64,000 nt of DNA, taken from contig JACCIC010000014.1 in the NCBI GenBank assembly GCA_018907035.1, positions 1,835,001-1,899,000 on the forward strand. The letters are read 5' to 3'. Under the pieces are notes generated by a model that did no database searches, was not told where the DNA came from, and saw only the letters and a list, made by a program, of their open reading frames with translations. Source of the stretch: Sycobia sp. Sy_11 (lineage: Eukaryota > Arthropoda > Insecta > Hymenoptera > Epichrysomallidae). Positions 50,301-63,951 of the stretch are shown piece after piece (position 1 is the stretch's first letter; every line of letters begins with the position of its first letter). A program made the position numbers and the translations under genes.

Positions 50301-52203
50301 AGATCACGTGTTTATCTACAAGAACTTCGCCCAATAAACTACATTAAATGATTAGAATTAAACTAGAAAATATTCGACTGACTTTCTTTACAATTAATGA
50401 TTTTACATTTGTCGTACAATGAAACCTGCAAATACTTTTATAAAATATAAATGATTATAATATCGCAAGCCACAATTACAAAATAAATTTCACACTCGCT
50501 GATAAACAAACTTAATATTAATTCTATTCGGACTTATCTGTATTTTATTTTCTACAGTCGGGCGCTGTCAAACCTAAACAAACACAAGGCTGCTCAAATT
50601 ACACCTAATTTTCATCGTAAAACTTTATCTTCTTCAACTTAAAATAAGGAAATAACAATAATACAATACATTAATAAAATTCTTAAAATAATAACATTAT
50701 AAATTATCGCTAATATTTTTATAATTAATATAAGCTAATGAACAATTCGCGTGGTTTGCGTCTAGTTTGCGTTTAGTTTAGTTTGCGTTTTTGTTTAGTC
50801 CCTAACAAGCATAAAAATTTTAATTAACTTATGTTTCATAATTCACAAGTTCTTAATAATTATCAATTGAAGTTGGGACGAATTTATTGATTGCTTATCC
50901 AACTAACGTGTTTTCAATTATCTTATTTTTAATTAACTAACATAATTATGCTCAAAGTGAGACTCTTCTTATTTCTAACCACCCCGTAAAATGTAAAATG
51001 TACATAATTAAAATTAAAAATTAAATAATAAAAAATAAATATAAATAAAACATTGTTAATTCAGAACAATTTGAGATTTTAGTCTTTTAGTTTCTTAAGA
51101 GGAGCCGAAGCGAGAAGTTGGCAAATGTGGATGAAGATCAGAATTTTTATGGAATACTGTAGTTATATAGTCTTTCACGAAAAAATATTGCATTTGTATT
51201 TATTTTTTTCTTATTTAATTTTTCATTTGGGTGGAATGTATTTTAGCTTCTAATACCGTGATTATAAATAAGGACAGTCCAACTGATAGCATAATGTTAC
51301 CTCACCGTTGTACGTATGTTACCTCGTAACTTTTCGAATATCTCTGCGGGCAAGGTTTCGAGGCTACCTCTCGTAGATCCTCAGACTAGCTGCAAGGGCA
51401 CGCACGCATTGCGGAGAGAGAGAGAGAAAGAGAGAGAGTGTGTCTACTTTGTACCACCCTATCTGTCACCGCTCATCCACCCTCTTTGAGACCACCAACG
51501 AGTGCAGGATTTATCATCCCTCTAATTCGAAACTGATTTCAGTTACACATTCAAACTCGAAGGTTCTTCAAAATAACATATCTATGTAGCAAGTGGTTTC
51601 ATCATATTTTCTTATTAATGTAATTATAAGTAAATTCTTCTTGTTAAATAATTGAATTAATTATTAATGAAATAATTTCACGTAATTATTTTGAAAAAAA
51701 AAACTCTATAAAGTTATTTAAATTAACTGGGCCTTTAGAATTTTCATAAACATGAGAACGGACTATTGATTACATTTGCGGTGAATAGTGCAACAATGAT
51801 ATTACTTCTTTTTTCATATTGTTATGCTGGCCAGTGCCTGGTAGATGAGGTAAAATTATTTTAATATAAATAAAATAAATATCCAATAATTATGTTATTA
51901 TTATTAATTCTCCAATATTATTTCAGAGTAGTGCTTTATGTGATGCTATATATAATAGTAAATGGTACAATCTTCAACCTTCAGATTTGCAGTACTATAT
52001 GATCTTTATGATTCGAACGCAAACACCATTTAAAATAAGTGCTTGTGGTTTATACGATTATTCATACGGCAGTTTCATTACTGTAAGTATGTAAAATCGA
52101 TACTAATAAAAATATATTATTTCATTTGTTAAATACTATATTTTGTCAACAGATAGTGAAATCTGCAGTAGCTTATGTATCAGTCTTACAAAGAATAATG
52201 TAA
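41831..52203 (+). CDS. odorant receptor gene 3 (7tm_6 family), complete, 7 exons
   Basis: The third array member. Exons: 41831-41869, 41988-42444, 46986-47271, 48118-48217, 51739-51849, 51927-52082, 52153-52203. It encodes 399 residues without stops, with the same exon lengths and phases as gene 1. Markers: MEELPKTEHLYLQ in exon 1, FGMNPLKFN in exon 2, RHQRLIR closing exon 3, YCYAGQCLVDE in exon 5, IVKSAVAYVSVLQ at the end. Exon 3 looks mosaic: its first 62 residues resemble gene 1, its last 33 resemble gene 2. Introns 2 (4.5 kb) and 4 (3.5 kb) are large. They contain a (CT)n tract, mariner debris and a GC-richer island. A read-through form is open past exon 3 (to 47332), but the splice form fits the paralogues. 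The gene looks functional. Confidence 0.9.
43045..43130. repeat. short tandem repeats of AGTATATCCAA
   Basis: Four to five copies of an AGTATATCC(AA)-type unit in intron 2 of receptor gene 3, irregularly spaced. Confidence 0.6.
44222..44372. repeat. (CT)n microsatellite in intron 2 of receptor gene 3
   Basis: About 110 bases of almost pure CT from 44262, preceded by impure CT. The overlapping open frames are SL or RE repeats and are not genes. Confidence 0.95.
44380..46235. other. remaining intron 2 of receptor gene 3
   Basis: AT-rich DNA without a recognisable gene or transposon. Confidence 0.5.
46240..46840 (+). mobile_element. strongly decayed mariner in intron 2 of receptor gene 3
   Basis: Pieces in changing frames follow the order of a mariner transposase. 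KKFKDNELESFL lies near 46295-46330, then GISKHLKSLESIVKLG, then an LLQRDKKS block near 46460, then HKRSWIIPDEL (the YDN..KRSW region), then KVKNPCN and LLMDNSNET. Many frameshifts and stops. No terminal repeats found. Confidence 0.6.
47491..47619 (-). mobile_element. tRNA-derived SINE, copy 2, with 12-bp terminal inverted repeat
   Basis: On the minus strand the sequence starts GGTCTACGATGGGTAGATCG and contains GGATTCAAATTCCAGTCTCGG. It matches the head of the SINE at 3028 but has lost the piece CTAGAGCG in box A. The last bases, AGGTCTACGATG on the + strand (47491-47502), are the exact inverse of 47608-47619, so the element can fold on itself. It lies in intron 3 of receptor gene 3. Confidence 0.65.
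49215..49420 (+). mobile_element. mariner catalytic-core relic in intron 4 of receptor gene 3
   Basis: Reads LAKKKVLLYYDTMHAS in one frame and then TSTPAMTKLIAKF in another. This is the pattern 'LAKKKVLFH.DNAPAHTS...MAKL.EL.F' around the second catalytic Asp. Only this piece remains. It is similar to the copy at 53735-54030. Confidence 0.6.
49880..50300. other. GC-richer segment in intron 4 of receptor gene 3
   Basis: The minus-strand frame 50213-49881 (110 codons) runs through it but has no recognisable domain. Composition near 49980-50240 differs from the flanks. Confidence 0.35.
51290..51560. other. GC-richer island in intron 4 of receptor gene 3
   Basis: A sharply bounded block of higher GC with a short GA tract (51415-51438), just 200 bp before exon 5. 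No frame or RNA is recognised. It could be a regulatory element or an old insertion. Confidence 0.35.
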
Positions 52204-52862
52204 TATAGCGGATTAAATCAAAATGAGATTTTATTAGTAATCTAATAGTGCAACTAAAAATCCAATTTAACTAAATGCGCTACTATATCATTTCTTCAAA
52301 ATTCTGTTATAAGTTATATTCCATAAGTAATAAAAAAAAGAGTTTAAGAATATATTCATATCATATCATATCATCATACTTCATACTAATTTATAAAGGC
52401 AAAGCGTTGTACACAATAAATAAAACTACTGAAACGATTGATGTCAAATTCGAAATATATATTTTATATTATCTTCGGAAGGACATGAGCTATGTTTTGT
52501 GTTCAAAATCATTTTACTTTCATAAATAAATTATGCACGTATACTTCATAAGTAGAGTATTATAATTTAATCGGGATAATAAGCCAAGTTTGAAATCGAC
52601 TCCACATATCATGCGCGTGGTAAAGTAGTTCCGTGAGTGTGTGCACTAGGTGGCGACTTTAACTATGTCGAATATCAACTCAAAGTAATCAGGTTAAACT
52701 ATTCATACTAGGTCAACCATTGGAATGGTTATATTCAACTTTCGGAGTAGTATATTAAAGGTGTGATTTTAGACGGTATTAGCATTTTTGTTCTTCATAT
52801 TATCTCACACTTTCATCATTTTCGATATCTTTTGAACATGTTATTTTTTCTTATGTAGGAAA

Positions 52863-53050
<188 letters not shown>

Positions 53051-53259
53051 TGCAAATATGATGGATAAAAACTTGTCAAATACTTAATAATCCAATTTAT
53101 AAATGGAATTGATAAATAAAAAATCCATTAGAAATAAAAATATAATTCATAACATAGAAAAATGAAAAGGTATATGTCTTGGGGAAAAAATAAAATATTA
53201 GTTTTATGCTATAAAAATAATTTAATTTAATTCTCTGGCCCTTAAATTATTTTTCTTCG

Positions 53260-53643
53260 TAATTGCAATGGACTTCAATATATTTTTTATATCTGTTTAC
53301 AAACTTAAAAAAATCTTCCTTAAAAAATGGCGTGCCCTGTTTTTGGATTCACGATTTAATAACTTTTTCGATTGCGTGGGATCCATCTTACGCAAACTTT
53401 ACTGCAGCCAAGCGTTTTCAACAATATTATATGGATGGAAGTTCGATGAATTTGATATTCAGGACGCATAATTTCTAAAATATTAATAGTCCGTTGTCTG
53501 ACTTCCTGACTAATTTTTTCAACCGCTACAATCGCATAATCGGTAATGGTACTTTTTGGGCGTCCTACATGCTGCTCATCGTCCACTTCTGCGCGTGCCT
53601 CAAGAAAATGTATGCACCATCTTCCCGCCACCTGCGCTCTCAT
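53260..53643 (-). mobile_element. mariner transposase N-terminal half, minus strand
   Basis: The frame 53643-53356 reads as a DNA-binding domain of the SETMAR/mariner type: FLEARAEVDDEQHVGRPKST, VAVEKISQEVRQRTINILEI, LGCSKVCVRWIPR. This matches '...DDERSGRPST...V..LV.E.RR.TI.EI...LGM..VCAKWVPR'. It stops before the catalytic part. Confidence 0.7.
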
Positions 53644-53734
53644 ACAGAGTTTAAAATAAATAGATATTTATACTTCAAATATTTATTTATTTTCCAATTC
53701 ATTTTCTTCATTATCGATAATTTTTCTAATATAC

Positions 53735-54040
53735 TTTACAGATCATGTTAAAATCTTGTTGCACCACGATAACGTACCTGCTTATACGTCGATTGTTGTG
53801 ATGGCTAAACTTAACGAAATAAGATTCAAATTAATTCTCCATCCACGATACTCACCAGATTTAGCTCTCAGTGACTATCATCTGTTTCCTAATTTAATAA
53901 ATTGGCTCGGAGATAAAAACTTTGGAAGCAAGGAGAAAGTCATCGAAAGTGTTTTTTAACGCATCAAGAAAATAATAGAATGTGAAAGAGAAAAAATATA
54001 TGACACACTACTTATTTATTTGGCAGATTTTTAAATTTTC
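53735..54040 (+). mobile_element. mariner transposase C-terminal half, plus strand
   Basis: Reads ILLHHDNVPAYTS (second Asp), MAKLNEIRFKLILHPRYSPD and LALSDYHLFPNL (third Asp). 34 residues separate the two. A stop follows at 53957, and the C-terminus can be read on to about 54030. It is on the opposite strand to the N-terminal half next to it. Confidence 0.8.
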
Positions 54041-54064
54041 TGGGTTATGTGTATGAATTTTCTA

Positions 54065-54690
54065 ACAACCCGCGAAAGTCATTTTTTACGCGCAAAGCAA
54101 ACAAAACGAAATGTATGATAATTTTATACGTATTAACTTATGCTATATGCAATAATATGCATATTTTTTATTCCAAAAAACTGTAAATAAACAAGTAAAA
54201 TATTCGATAGTTACTTTAAAATTATTGTTATTTTAACTTATCAATTTAAGTTTTCAACAAAACAAAATCAAAAAATTATTTTTTTAAAACAGAACTAATA
54301 TAATCTAGACTTTAGTTAAGTTTTAAAGTTACTGATTCATATTTGAATAAATTTATAGTAACATCAGAAATTTTGAAAATAGAAGATATATTTTTATAGA
54401 ATCATAAACCATTTGATAAATTTATAGACACTCATATTAGAATTAGAATCAATATTAATAGTAAAATTATAATAATTATCACATTATTGAAATGGTTCTC
54501 GAAATTTATTTTAGTATCGTTTGAAATGTATTAAAATTTATATTAGTTTGATTAATACAATGAGCCTAAATTATAATCTAATTTTTGCTCGAATCAGAGT
54601 AAAATCTAAGAAAGACTGTAGTTTATTCAAGATATTCTAATTCATTTCACTCAAATTGTAACTTTTAGATTATTATTTATTTATAAATAC
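54065..54690. repeat. dispersed repeat of unknown type, copy 2
   Basis: Partner of 22590-23215 in the same orientation. It begins directly after the mariner remnant. No coding potential is seen. Confidence 0.6.
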
Positions 54691-54694
54691 ATTT

Positions 54695-56878
54695 AGAACA
54701 AATTAATTTTAAAATTTCTAAAATAACATGACTTTTATTTATAATTATTTTTTAATTATTTAATGTATCAATTTAATTATTATTCTTAACTAATTTATTA
54801 TTATATTGTAAATATATTATTTTTCAAATGATTTTTTTTTTCGAACATTCCGCATTTGTAAGAAAAAATAGTATACGCTACGGTTGCGGAATGTATAAGT
54901 CGCACATATAGCATAATGTACTACTGTCGGTCTTGCAGTCTTTGTAAAAAATTTATATAATTATAATGATAACCAGACTACTGTTGTTTATAATTAATCT
55001 AAAATCTGAAATATAAAACTTAAAATACGATAAACCATGTCAGTCGCACTGTCATCATAATTATATTAATTTGTTAAAAAAAAACTCTAAAACCGATAAA
55101 AATATTTATTAGTTTGGTTTTATATTAGTCGACGTAAGAAGAAAGATTAATTCTATTTAATTTAATTATAAAAAAGTATTCATTTAGGAAATGATCCATA
55201 GATAATATTGAATATGCATTAGTATTAACATAAATAATATTGGTTATATAATTATGTATTAATTATATTAATGGTGTTTTTATATTAACTATTGACCTTT
55301 AAATATTTAGTGTATTATTTATAACAAATTTATAGCTCAATAGAGCAGTGCATTAAAGTTACGAAAAGTTTTATAATAAAAATAATAATTCTTAATGTCC
55401 ATTTATATTTCCCCTTGACCCTTTAAAATCAATCAATATTATTGTATTATTAAAGTTTTAAAATAATCAGAGGTGATATAATAATGCGTCACTTATTGAA
55501 TATAATATTTCAACTTATTAAGGAAGAATTGTGTTACCAATATAATAATTTATAGCAGTTAATTTCATTACAAAAAGTATGTTTATTATTTGCAGGTGAA
55601 GTAATTGTGTATTTCATACATGACATTTTCGCACTAAAATAAATCTATCGTATTCTTACATGGTGCAATATATGAAAATATATATAAGCACCTACATACA
55701 CATATTTACGCACATGTATATTCATTCATACATCGAGAAAAAATGCCATTATTTGCTAGACATTTATCTAAAATCTTCCCATATAAACATAACTTATATT
55801 TAATTTAATTGTTCATTTACATACAGTTTATTATAATACGGACGGAATGTAAGAATTCAATCTTTACTTAATTGACTGGTTCGGATTATCCACAAATATA
55901 CCTAAGTTCAGAAAACAATTACGAAAAATTAATGTTCGTTTTTACATAAAAAAATGTGTTTTTTATTGCAGTATAAAATTTTTTATATATCTATAAGAAT
56001 CGTGCGTTCAATTCGTTAGAATATCTTCTTCAAATTTTATACAATATATTCTACATCTCAATACTGTTGACAAAACTTTCCACAATAGCCACATAGACTT
56101 TAGGTTGCTCGATCGGACATATGATCGTATTGAGCAATTTTCAATTTAATTTAAAACATTATAAATTTCTTAATATTGACACAAATATAAAAATTTATAC
56201 AGATTTTATAATTACAAATTACTTTACAACTAATTATAAACAGACATTCGTATAAATTTCGACGGTATTTTTTAAATCAATTGTATACTAAACCATTACT
56301 TTTTATATTATTTAAATTGTTCTTAGTAATTATTTTTTAATTTTGTATTAATTATCTGGGGCCGGCATGATTTTACAATTATGTACAAACCATTTTTCGC
56401 CCGTGTTCAATAAAGCATAATCTAAATTTAAAGATTAAAATTTAGAAAATATTTCCTTTTTTTATTTTATATATTTAATCTATTAGTTCTTAATGGCCTT
56501 CGAAAGTCTAATACTTAATATATATTATGCAATTTTGTTTATATCGCTAATAATATTATTTCAAAGACGATTGAACCACCTTAAATATTCCGAATTTCTG
56601 ATAACTTAAAAATCTTTCAATATTTCAAATATCTTATACATTAAAGTAATTTTTTTTTTAATACATAATTTATTAAGAAAATATAATACTTTCAAGATAA
56701 TGTTATGGAAAACTTCTTTCCGTGTACGAAAAATGTTTATACAATGAAATTTACTTAGTAAATGCCATTAAGGTTTGAACAAACTTAACAATAACTTGTA
56801 GCGTAGTCCAACACAGTTTTTGTTAATGTTTTTCAGAACTTACTCGAATTCTTGTTTTTATTTACTATATGTATGCGA

Positions 56879-56937
<59 letters not shown>

Positions 56938-59795
56938 CGCTTATACATCAGTGTGGACACGTGAATATGTGTATATACAAACATGTTTTTGTTTTGCTTA
57001 ATTCGAAGTTGGAATACTTGAAACAACGAATTTTCAAATATGAATTATGATATAGCAATTAAAATGCCATCAATATATGAAGAACGTTGAATGAACTATC
57101 TATAAATAAATAATTGTAATCCATTTCTACAATTATGAATCTGCGCCGAAAAAAATAATTTTATTATTAAAACATCGTTAAAATGTACCTTTTACTTATT
57201 AAAATTCTAGATTTTTACTTTTTAAAATTGCTTCGATTCTGTAAGATTAAATCATAATCTTAAATATTTACCTTTTGTGATAATAGGGAACTATCACTAT
57301 TTCTAATTTTATTTTTAAATAACAGACAATGATTAAGTAACTAAATGATATGAAATTTGTTCTTTTATAGCATATTTATTAAACAACTGTTATAGGTATA
57401 TTGTTCATCAGTATAGCTACCGTCATTAGTAAATTCAAACAATAGAATGTTATTGTGCGATGAACAAAGGATGAAAATGCATATACAAGATAGTACACCA
57501 AAGAAACTACTTGAATAAGCGACCTGAATTAATATCATTAATCTTTTAATTAAGTTTACTATTTTATTTTATACATCAATAGCAAAAATTGAGAGAAAAC
57601 GTTAGAAGATTAGAAAATAGAAAACATTTTAAAGAAAAGTTATCGACAATTACGTCGTATAAAGTTACTATTCCAAGTCAAAATTTTATGTCTTATTAGC
57701 TGTAGTCCATATTTATATGTAAACTAATCTACAATGATCATGTAAAACAAATATACATTAAAGGTTAAACGAATTTTGCCATGCATTGACGAACCAACAC
57801 ATAAATGGTCAAATTATACCAAATATTGATGTGCTGCTCACTCATAAATATGGATCTATAGCATATAATAATATTCTACTGCTCTAATAAACTTATGATC
57901 ACCTTTGGGTAATGTAAACTTTTCCACAATAATATTATCAATTAAAGGACCTAAATTTAAACAAGATTAAATTTGACTATGACGTGAATCGTTTTAATTT
58001 TTAGGTTTAAGCTATTAGCAAGTAATTTGTAAATAATTTTTATCTGACTATAGCGTTAGTTCCCTATTAGAGAATAAATATGAAATTGATAGGTTTCTTT
58101 TGAAGAAACTAAAAATATTTTTTAAACTCTCTAAACTTCTATTTTTCGTGACCCATACTTATGTATACTGTTATTCTGACAATCTGCGGAAGTGATATGA
58201 AATTTTATTATAAAAGATACTTGTAGTAAACTTCATAGCGAAATATGAAGGCAAGTAATTAATCATTAAGAGATTGAATAACGAGATTCTTGAAGTTGAG
58301 CGTTTATTTTGTAAATTAGAATCAATATCCCAATAAGAATAAATGATTTTTTATCAATTTAAAAAGTCAAAGTGGAGTCAGAGATTTTATTTAATTGCAA
58401 AGTTAATATTGCAAGAGCGGTAATCATAATCTAATGTTTTTGTAACAAATATTTTAGAATAAATACTCAATCAGTTCACTGCATATAATAGATCGAAACC
58501 AAGTAGATGCAAAGGGAAAAAGTACTACCACTCTACAGTATGTATTTAAAATCTCTATTATTCAAAGTATAAAAATACCGACATGTACTAGCAAAGTTAT
58601 TACAAAAATCTTACAGTCTATAATTATAAGAACTATTTTTTCGAAAGCTTCACATCCAAGAATTCGAAAGTTTCACATGGAGTTTTTTTCTAGGAATTAA
58701 AAGATCTTAATAAATTATATTTTCAATTTTTATGATTCTTAAATTAAATGAATGCATCGAAAACTAATACTTACAAATTTATTCTTACATTAAAAAACTA
58801 GAAACGCAATGAAATAAAATATGGCGATGAAAAAAGTCATGATATACACATTCTGTGTGAAACTATTAGTTAGTGACGATATTCTTGGTAAAAAAATATG
58901 ATGAAATAAAATGGCACTCTGAGTCGAAGAAGCACGGTATAAAATGTTCCTAAATGAAAACTATATATAATTGTTATGAATAATAGCCAACCAACACTTA
59001 TAAATTAGTGCACAGCTTATATTTTCTTCTTAGAGTTACCATTTCGCAAAAAATAATATTACACAATAATTATTATTTAAAGCCAATTCAAATATAAATT
59101 TAATATTTAAAACAATTTAGAATTATTTTAATTTGACAATAATTTTGAAAATATCTACTACACTATTTCATTTACAGTCTTCCAAAATTTGTAGAACAAG
59201 GCACTAATTCAATATCTAAAATAATATAAATTTCTTGTTCTTACACTGAGACAAAAATTATTAAAATATAATGAAAATCGTCACTATACATTTAGAAACT
59301 CCTATAAGGACTGTTATTTACATTTCAAATTTTTTATTCCTTGTAAAAGGTTATGAAACAATGCGTATTTATGTACGCAGTGAAAATACAAAATTTAATA
59401 TTATGGACATGTAAGTAAAATTTAATAAAATAACAACTATAATTACAATCATAAAGTCTGTCTTTCAGTCATTCCAGTTTTAAACCAATTTATTTCTCAA
59501 AATTGGTAAAAAGCTATTTAAATTGTAAGCTATTTAGTGTACTAGATACAAAAGTCATAAATTTATTAAAACTATTTTTTTTTTTTTTTTGTTTTTAATG
59601 AAAAGTTTAATAATTCGAGAGAATTTCGTATTTTATAAAATTTAGTAATCTTTTAAAATGATGAACTCCAGAATTTTGACATTAATCTAATTAAAAAAGA
59701 GATTTAAATGTGTTTGACTTCAATAATATTAATACGTAATTGTTTTTAATAACTTCAGGACTTTCATATCCGTTGTAAAAGAAACTACAACTTTA
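54695..59795. other. 5 kb of AT-rich DNA without genes
   Basis: Apart from a 10-bp inverted repeat (ACATTCCGCA at 54845-54854 and TGCGGAATGT at 54885-54894) and a (TA)n tract I see nothing to annotate. The last part must include the 3' UTR of expanded. The minus-strand AATAAA at 59562-59567 is one possible polyadenylation signal, not a proven one. Confidence 0.55.
56884..56934. repeat. (TA)n microsatellite
   Basis: About 50 bases of TA dinucleotide. Confidence 0.95.
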
Positions 59796-59802
59796 TAGGC
59801 TA

Positions 59803-62800
59803 CTATGAATGCGACGCTCTTGATGGATTGGTCTTCTCGCTTGTTAAAACGCTCGAGTTATTTACTTGATAAGCGTTACTGACTGGCTTCTGAAGTCCTG
59901 CTATCGATGAAGTCGGATGTTTATGCGTGCTGTTCAGTGTTTTCCTAGGTGGCTTTGATATTTGCGTTGTCGACAAGCCACTCACGGGATACTTATATCT
60001 GCTGGAACTGTTCCCACTATTACTGCTAGTGCCATTGCGTTGGCCAGATTTAGAAGCTACCGTAGAGGAAGACTCAGTAGGATGTTTTGGTAAAACAAAT
60101 GCTTTCGTTTGTTTGAGAAGATACCGATCATTGCAAAGAGCAGAAATCAGTGGCAAATCTAAATTTCGACTCTTTTCGCGAAGAGTTTTAATATCTAGCA
60201 TTCCTTCTTGTTGATTTTGCTGTGCCTGTTGTAGTTGCTGCTGCTTATGTTCTAGCTGCGTTTGTTGCGGCTGCGTTTGCTGCTGTTGTATTTTGCCATC
60301 ATTACTGTTCAGACACGCTGACTGACTTTGAGTTAGGGTCTAAATAAAAAACGAATTAATCTTCAGTATTAAAAAAGATTACGCAAGTAAATAAGAAATA
60401 CTTTCTTATGATGCAAAAGCGTAAGTTTATTAACTTTTCCAACCTTTGCATGAACTGGTGTAGAAGTTTTTGTCAAGGTTAAAGGAAAAAAGTAACATAT
60501 ATGTGCCATTTCACATTAACAAAACTGAATAATTTTTATTTTAAATAATCATAATTTAAATATACCTGTATACATTTTTTAGATAATTTAAACTTTACAT
60601 TTAATATTAAACAAAGAAAATAACTCTGTTTCATAAGATTGACTCGAAAAATTTAGATAAATGTTATTACTTAAAAATTAACGATCCGATATAGGATGAA
60701 ACGTTAATCAGTAGAGTATTCGTACCTGAATATCATATGGTGGCGGTGGCGGCGGTGGTGGCAATCTCCTATGCTTCGTCTGTGGCTGAGGTAGGGAACC
60801 CAAATTACCAGGATTCACCAACCCGTGTGACAAGGACAACGACGACAAGGAGGCCGAGGTCGCGTCATAGCTCTTCAGTATGTTCTCGTGGCTCCTCGTT
60901 CTTGAAAATCCGTGCTGGAGTGTGTGCGGATGATGTCTAGTGCTGACCGGAGGCGGCAAGGGTGGCGGTGGCGAATTATACGTGCCTTCTTTTCCCCCAC
61001 TAGAGCAGGTCAGACCGCTGTAAAGCGAGCTTGTACTAGCCGCATACTGGCTTCCATTTCCGTATAACAAATAACTTCCACCGATGGAGCTGTTAGTGTC
61101 GCTCAAGCTGCTAGTTAGATTCTGATTGGAAGCATATTTATTGGAAAGCGAGGAAAGTGACGATCCCGGGTAGGCCAGGTACGGTGTGCTCCGGTATATC
61201 ATTGATGATTTGTTGGTATTTTGAAGAGGATACGGCGGGGGCGGTGGATAAGCTGCCATGGCAGCTAAAAGCGAACCCTGTTTTGCATCGATATATTCCT
61301 GTTTGGACAGAGCCGGATCCTTAAGGGGAAACATAACGTAATCTACGTCGGAGTAGAGCTGTTGCTTATACTGCTCAATTTGCGTCCGAGCCACTTGACT
61401 AGTATATACAGTAGCTAGCATGCCAGGAGCTGCAGGATTAGTAGTTCTCGAAGTAGATGTAGAGTTAGACGATGGTACCGGTAGTGGAGGTGGTGGAGGA
61501 GGCTGCCGAGCATGAGTTTGAGTATGAGCTTGATGAGACTGTGTCAAATATGGTAATAATACTGGACCAGTGCGAGTTGCATGAACATCTAAGTAATTAT
61601 TCGGTCCCACAACCAAAGCTGCCACAGGAGCATGCACCGGTGTCGGCTTCATTTTATCTCCAGGATATGTTGGGGGTTGGATTCTTGCTGGAGGAGGAGG
61701 TGGCGGTGGCGGTTCTCTGGATAAAAATGAATTAAATTAAAATAAGATTTAACGATAACACATCAATGTATATACCTAGTACTCTAATGAAAACTTCGTC
61801 TTAACCTTAATAATTTTTCAAAAATTTTAATCACTGAACAGCAATTGAATAAGCAATATGATTATTATCACACATATTTCTTAATTTGTCAATAATAGTA
61901 ACGAACCTAGGTGTGATGGCGTCATTCCGCGGTGGCGTTGGAGGCGGAATCTCAAATCTTTCACGAGGACAGCAGTATCCCGGAAGCGGTGCTCCGTGCA
62001 ACGATTGCTGAACAGACACCACTCCAGGGTAGGGTGGAGGAGGCAGTAATTGCCGTTCGCTGTCGCTTCGCGGTGGTGGCGGTGGCGGTGGCGGTGGCAT
62101 TCTCACATAATCGCAATTCGATTCCAGGGTCGCCCCGACGCTTTTGCGAGGCGGATAACGGCCCACTATGAGATCGGACAATTCGTCGGCAGACAAGAGA
62201 GGGCCCTGCCCAGACGGATCGCTGCCATCGCCTCGAAAACTCCCCGCGCTGAGAATGCTATTACTGCGCGATCTCAGCTCGTCCATGTCGTCGTGGGCGC
62301 CTCGGGGATTAGCGCAGTCCTTTGGCTTCGAAGCCTCTGGCTGACGCTGTAGCTGTTCGGGCTCCTCGCCTTGGCAAAGACTGTAAATAGGATCCTGTTC
62401 GTCGTGGCCGGTAGCCTGGCTGTAACACGAGCCACTTGTCTCGGAACGCAAACCACTGTGGATAGTATAAAAGCCCGAAGTGACGGAAGCTTCATCGGTA
62501 GTCGACTGTACCGAGGAATCGTTGCCCATGGACTCGTCGAGCATCTCACTACTATGCAGCGTATAGACGCCACTCGTGTCACTTGCAATATCGGTTGCTG
62601 AAAAGTAAGAATTTCATGAATGCTCGATACTATAACTAATCCGTTCTAAAACATTATTTTTCCCAAAAAGAAAATGAAATTCTCTGTCTCTCCAGCTCGG
62701 TGTTTCGAACAATTAATTACGATTCTTACCAGAATACTTGGGCGGCTTGCATCGATCGTAAATAGCTTCGTTCGACAGCCCGGAGTTCTGGGCGGTATGC

Positions 62801-63917
62801 GTGTAACCGAGCTCCAAAGTCGAGTTCATGGACGTCCTCCTACGCCTGCCTGTGGCAACCGCGGCGGCATTGAGCAAGGCAGTAGTAGCGGAATCGCCAG
62901 TCGCAGTGGCTGTCACCGCGGTATTAACGACGACGGTGCTGCAATTACTGCTGCACTGCGAGCCCACACCGCCGGTGGCGGCTGCAGCTGCTGCTCCATT
63001 CCCCGTGGCCCCGGTGATCGCTGAATCTATTTCTGCAAGAACAATCCGAGTTGGAATATAAATATTGTACAGTTAAAACTAGAAGCGAGAATTAGAACTA
63101 GCAAAGTGAATCCTTCTAGGAGATGGTAAAGGAAACTATGGAGATAGGGAGCCGCTCACCATCAGCTTCCGTGACACTGGCTGAGGTCTTGGAGCTCGGC
63201 GCAACCGATTCCTCCGTGGAACCGGTGGAGCTGCTCGAGACCAGGCCCGCGTCCGGCTCGTCCTCGCTGTGTACCCTGTCGCTCACAATGCCCGAGGTAG
63301 TGTTCGAAGAGGTGCTGGATATCAATGAGATGCGCTGATCGGCACGCAAACCACGCGCGGTCAGATTGAGCTTGCAGCGCGCAGGATACATGTAGCAGTC
63401 TCGAAGAACCTTTCGCTCTGTAAATGAAGAAAAACGAGCATGACTATAAGTTTGTACTTCATAGAATGTTCATTAAGCTTCCAGCATAAATAACCTTTGA
63501 TTTCTCGATATCATTATTCAGATTGAACATATACATTTATGTTTTATTAAAATGGTCAATTATGCAAAAAAAAATGAATTTGTACATAAAGGAAAACTAT
63601 ATATATTATATAAATATAAATCCATAGAGTTTTATTTCAACACGTACTAACAAAATTCAACTTTACTTGCAAAAAGATACAAATAAAAAAACTGTCCAAA
63701 TTATAATTACTATAGCGTGTGTATATACAAAAATATTATAATAAATTGTTTTCTAACCACGGAATTATACATCAAAACGCTCACAAACAACAATAATAAA
63801 TTATATATATAAGACTATAAGAGGATGCACTTAATGGTCGCAGATAAGCTGACGTGTCTTCGTGCGCTTCGAGCGAGATCGCGGGGATAATCGCGTGGGT
63901 CGAAAATCACGTCTCTT

Positions 63918-63951
<34 letters not shown>

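Noticed and set aside
54845..54894. A 10-bp inverted repeat as a transposon end or terminator
   Set aside because: The arms are short, and neither TA duplications nor coding sequence are near it.
60737..63338. Several + strand open frames over the expanded exons
   Set aside because: They are shadows of the proline-rich minus-strand exons. The minus frames join by proper splice sites and match a known family.
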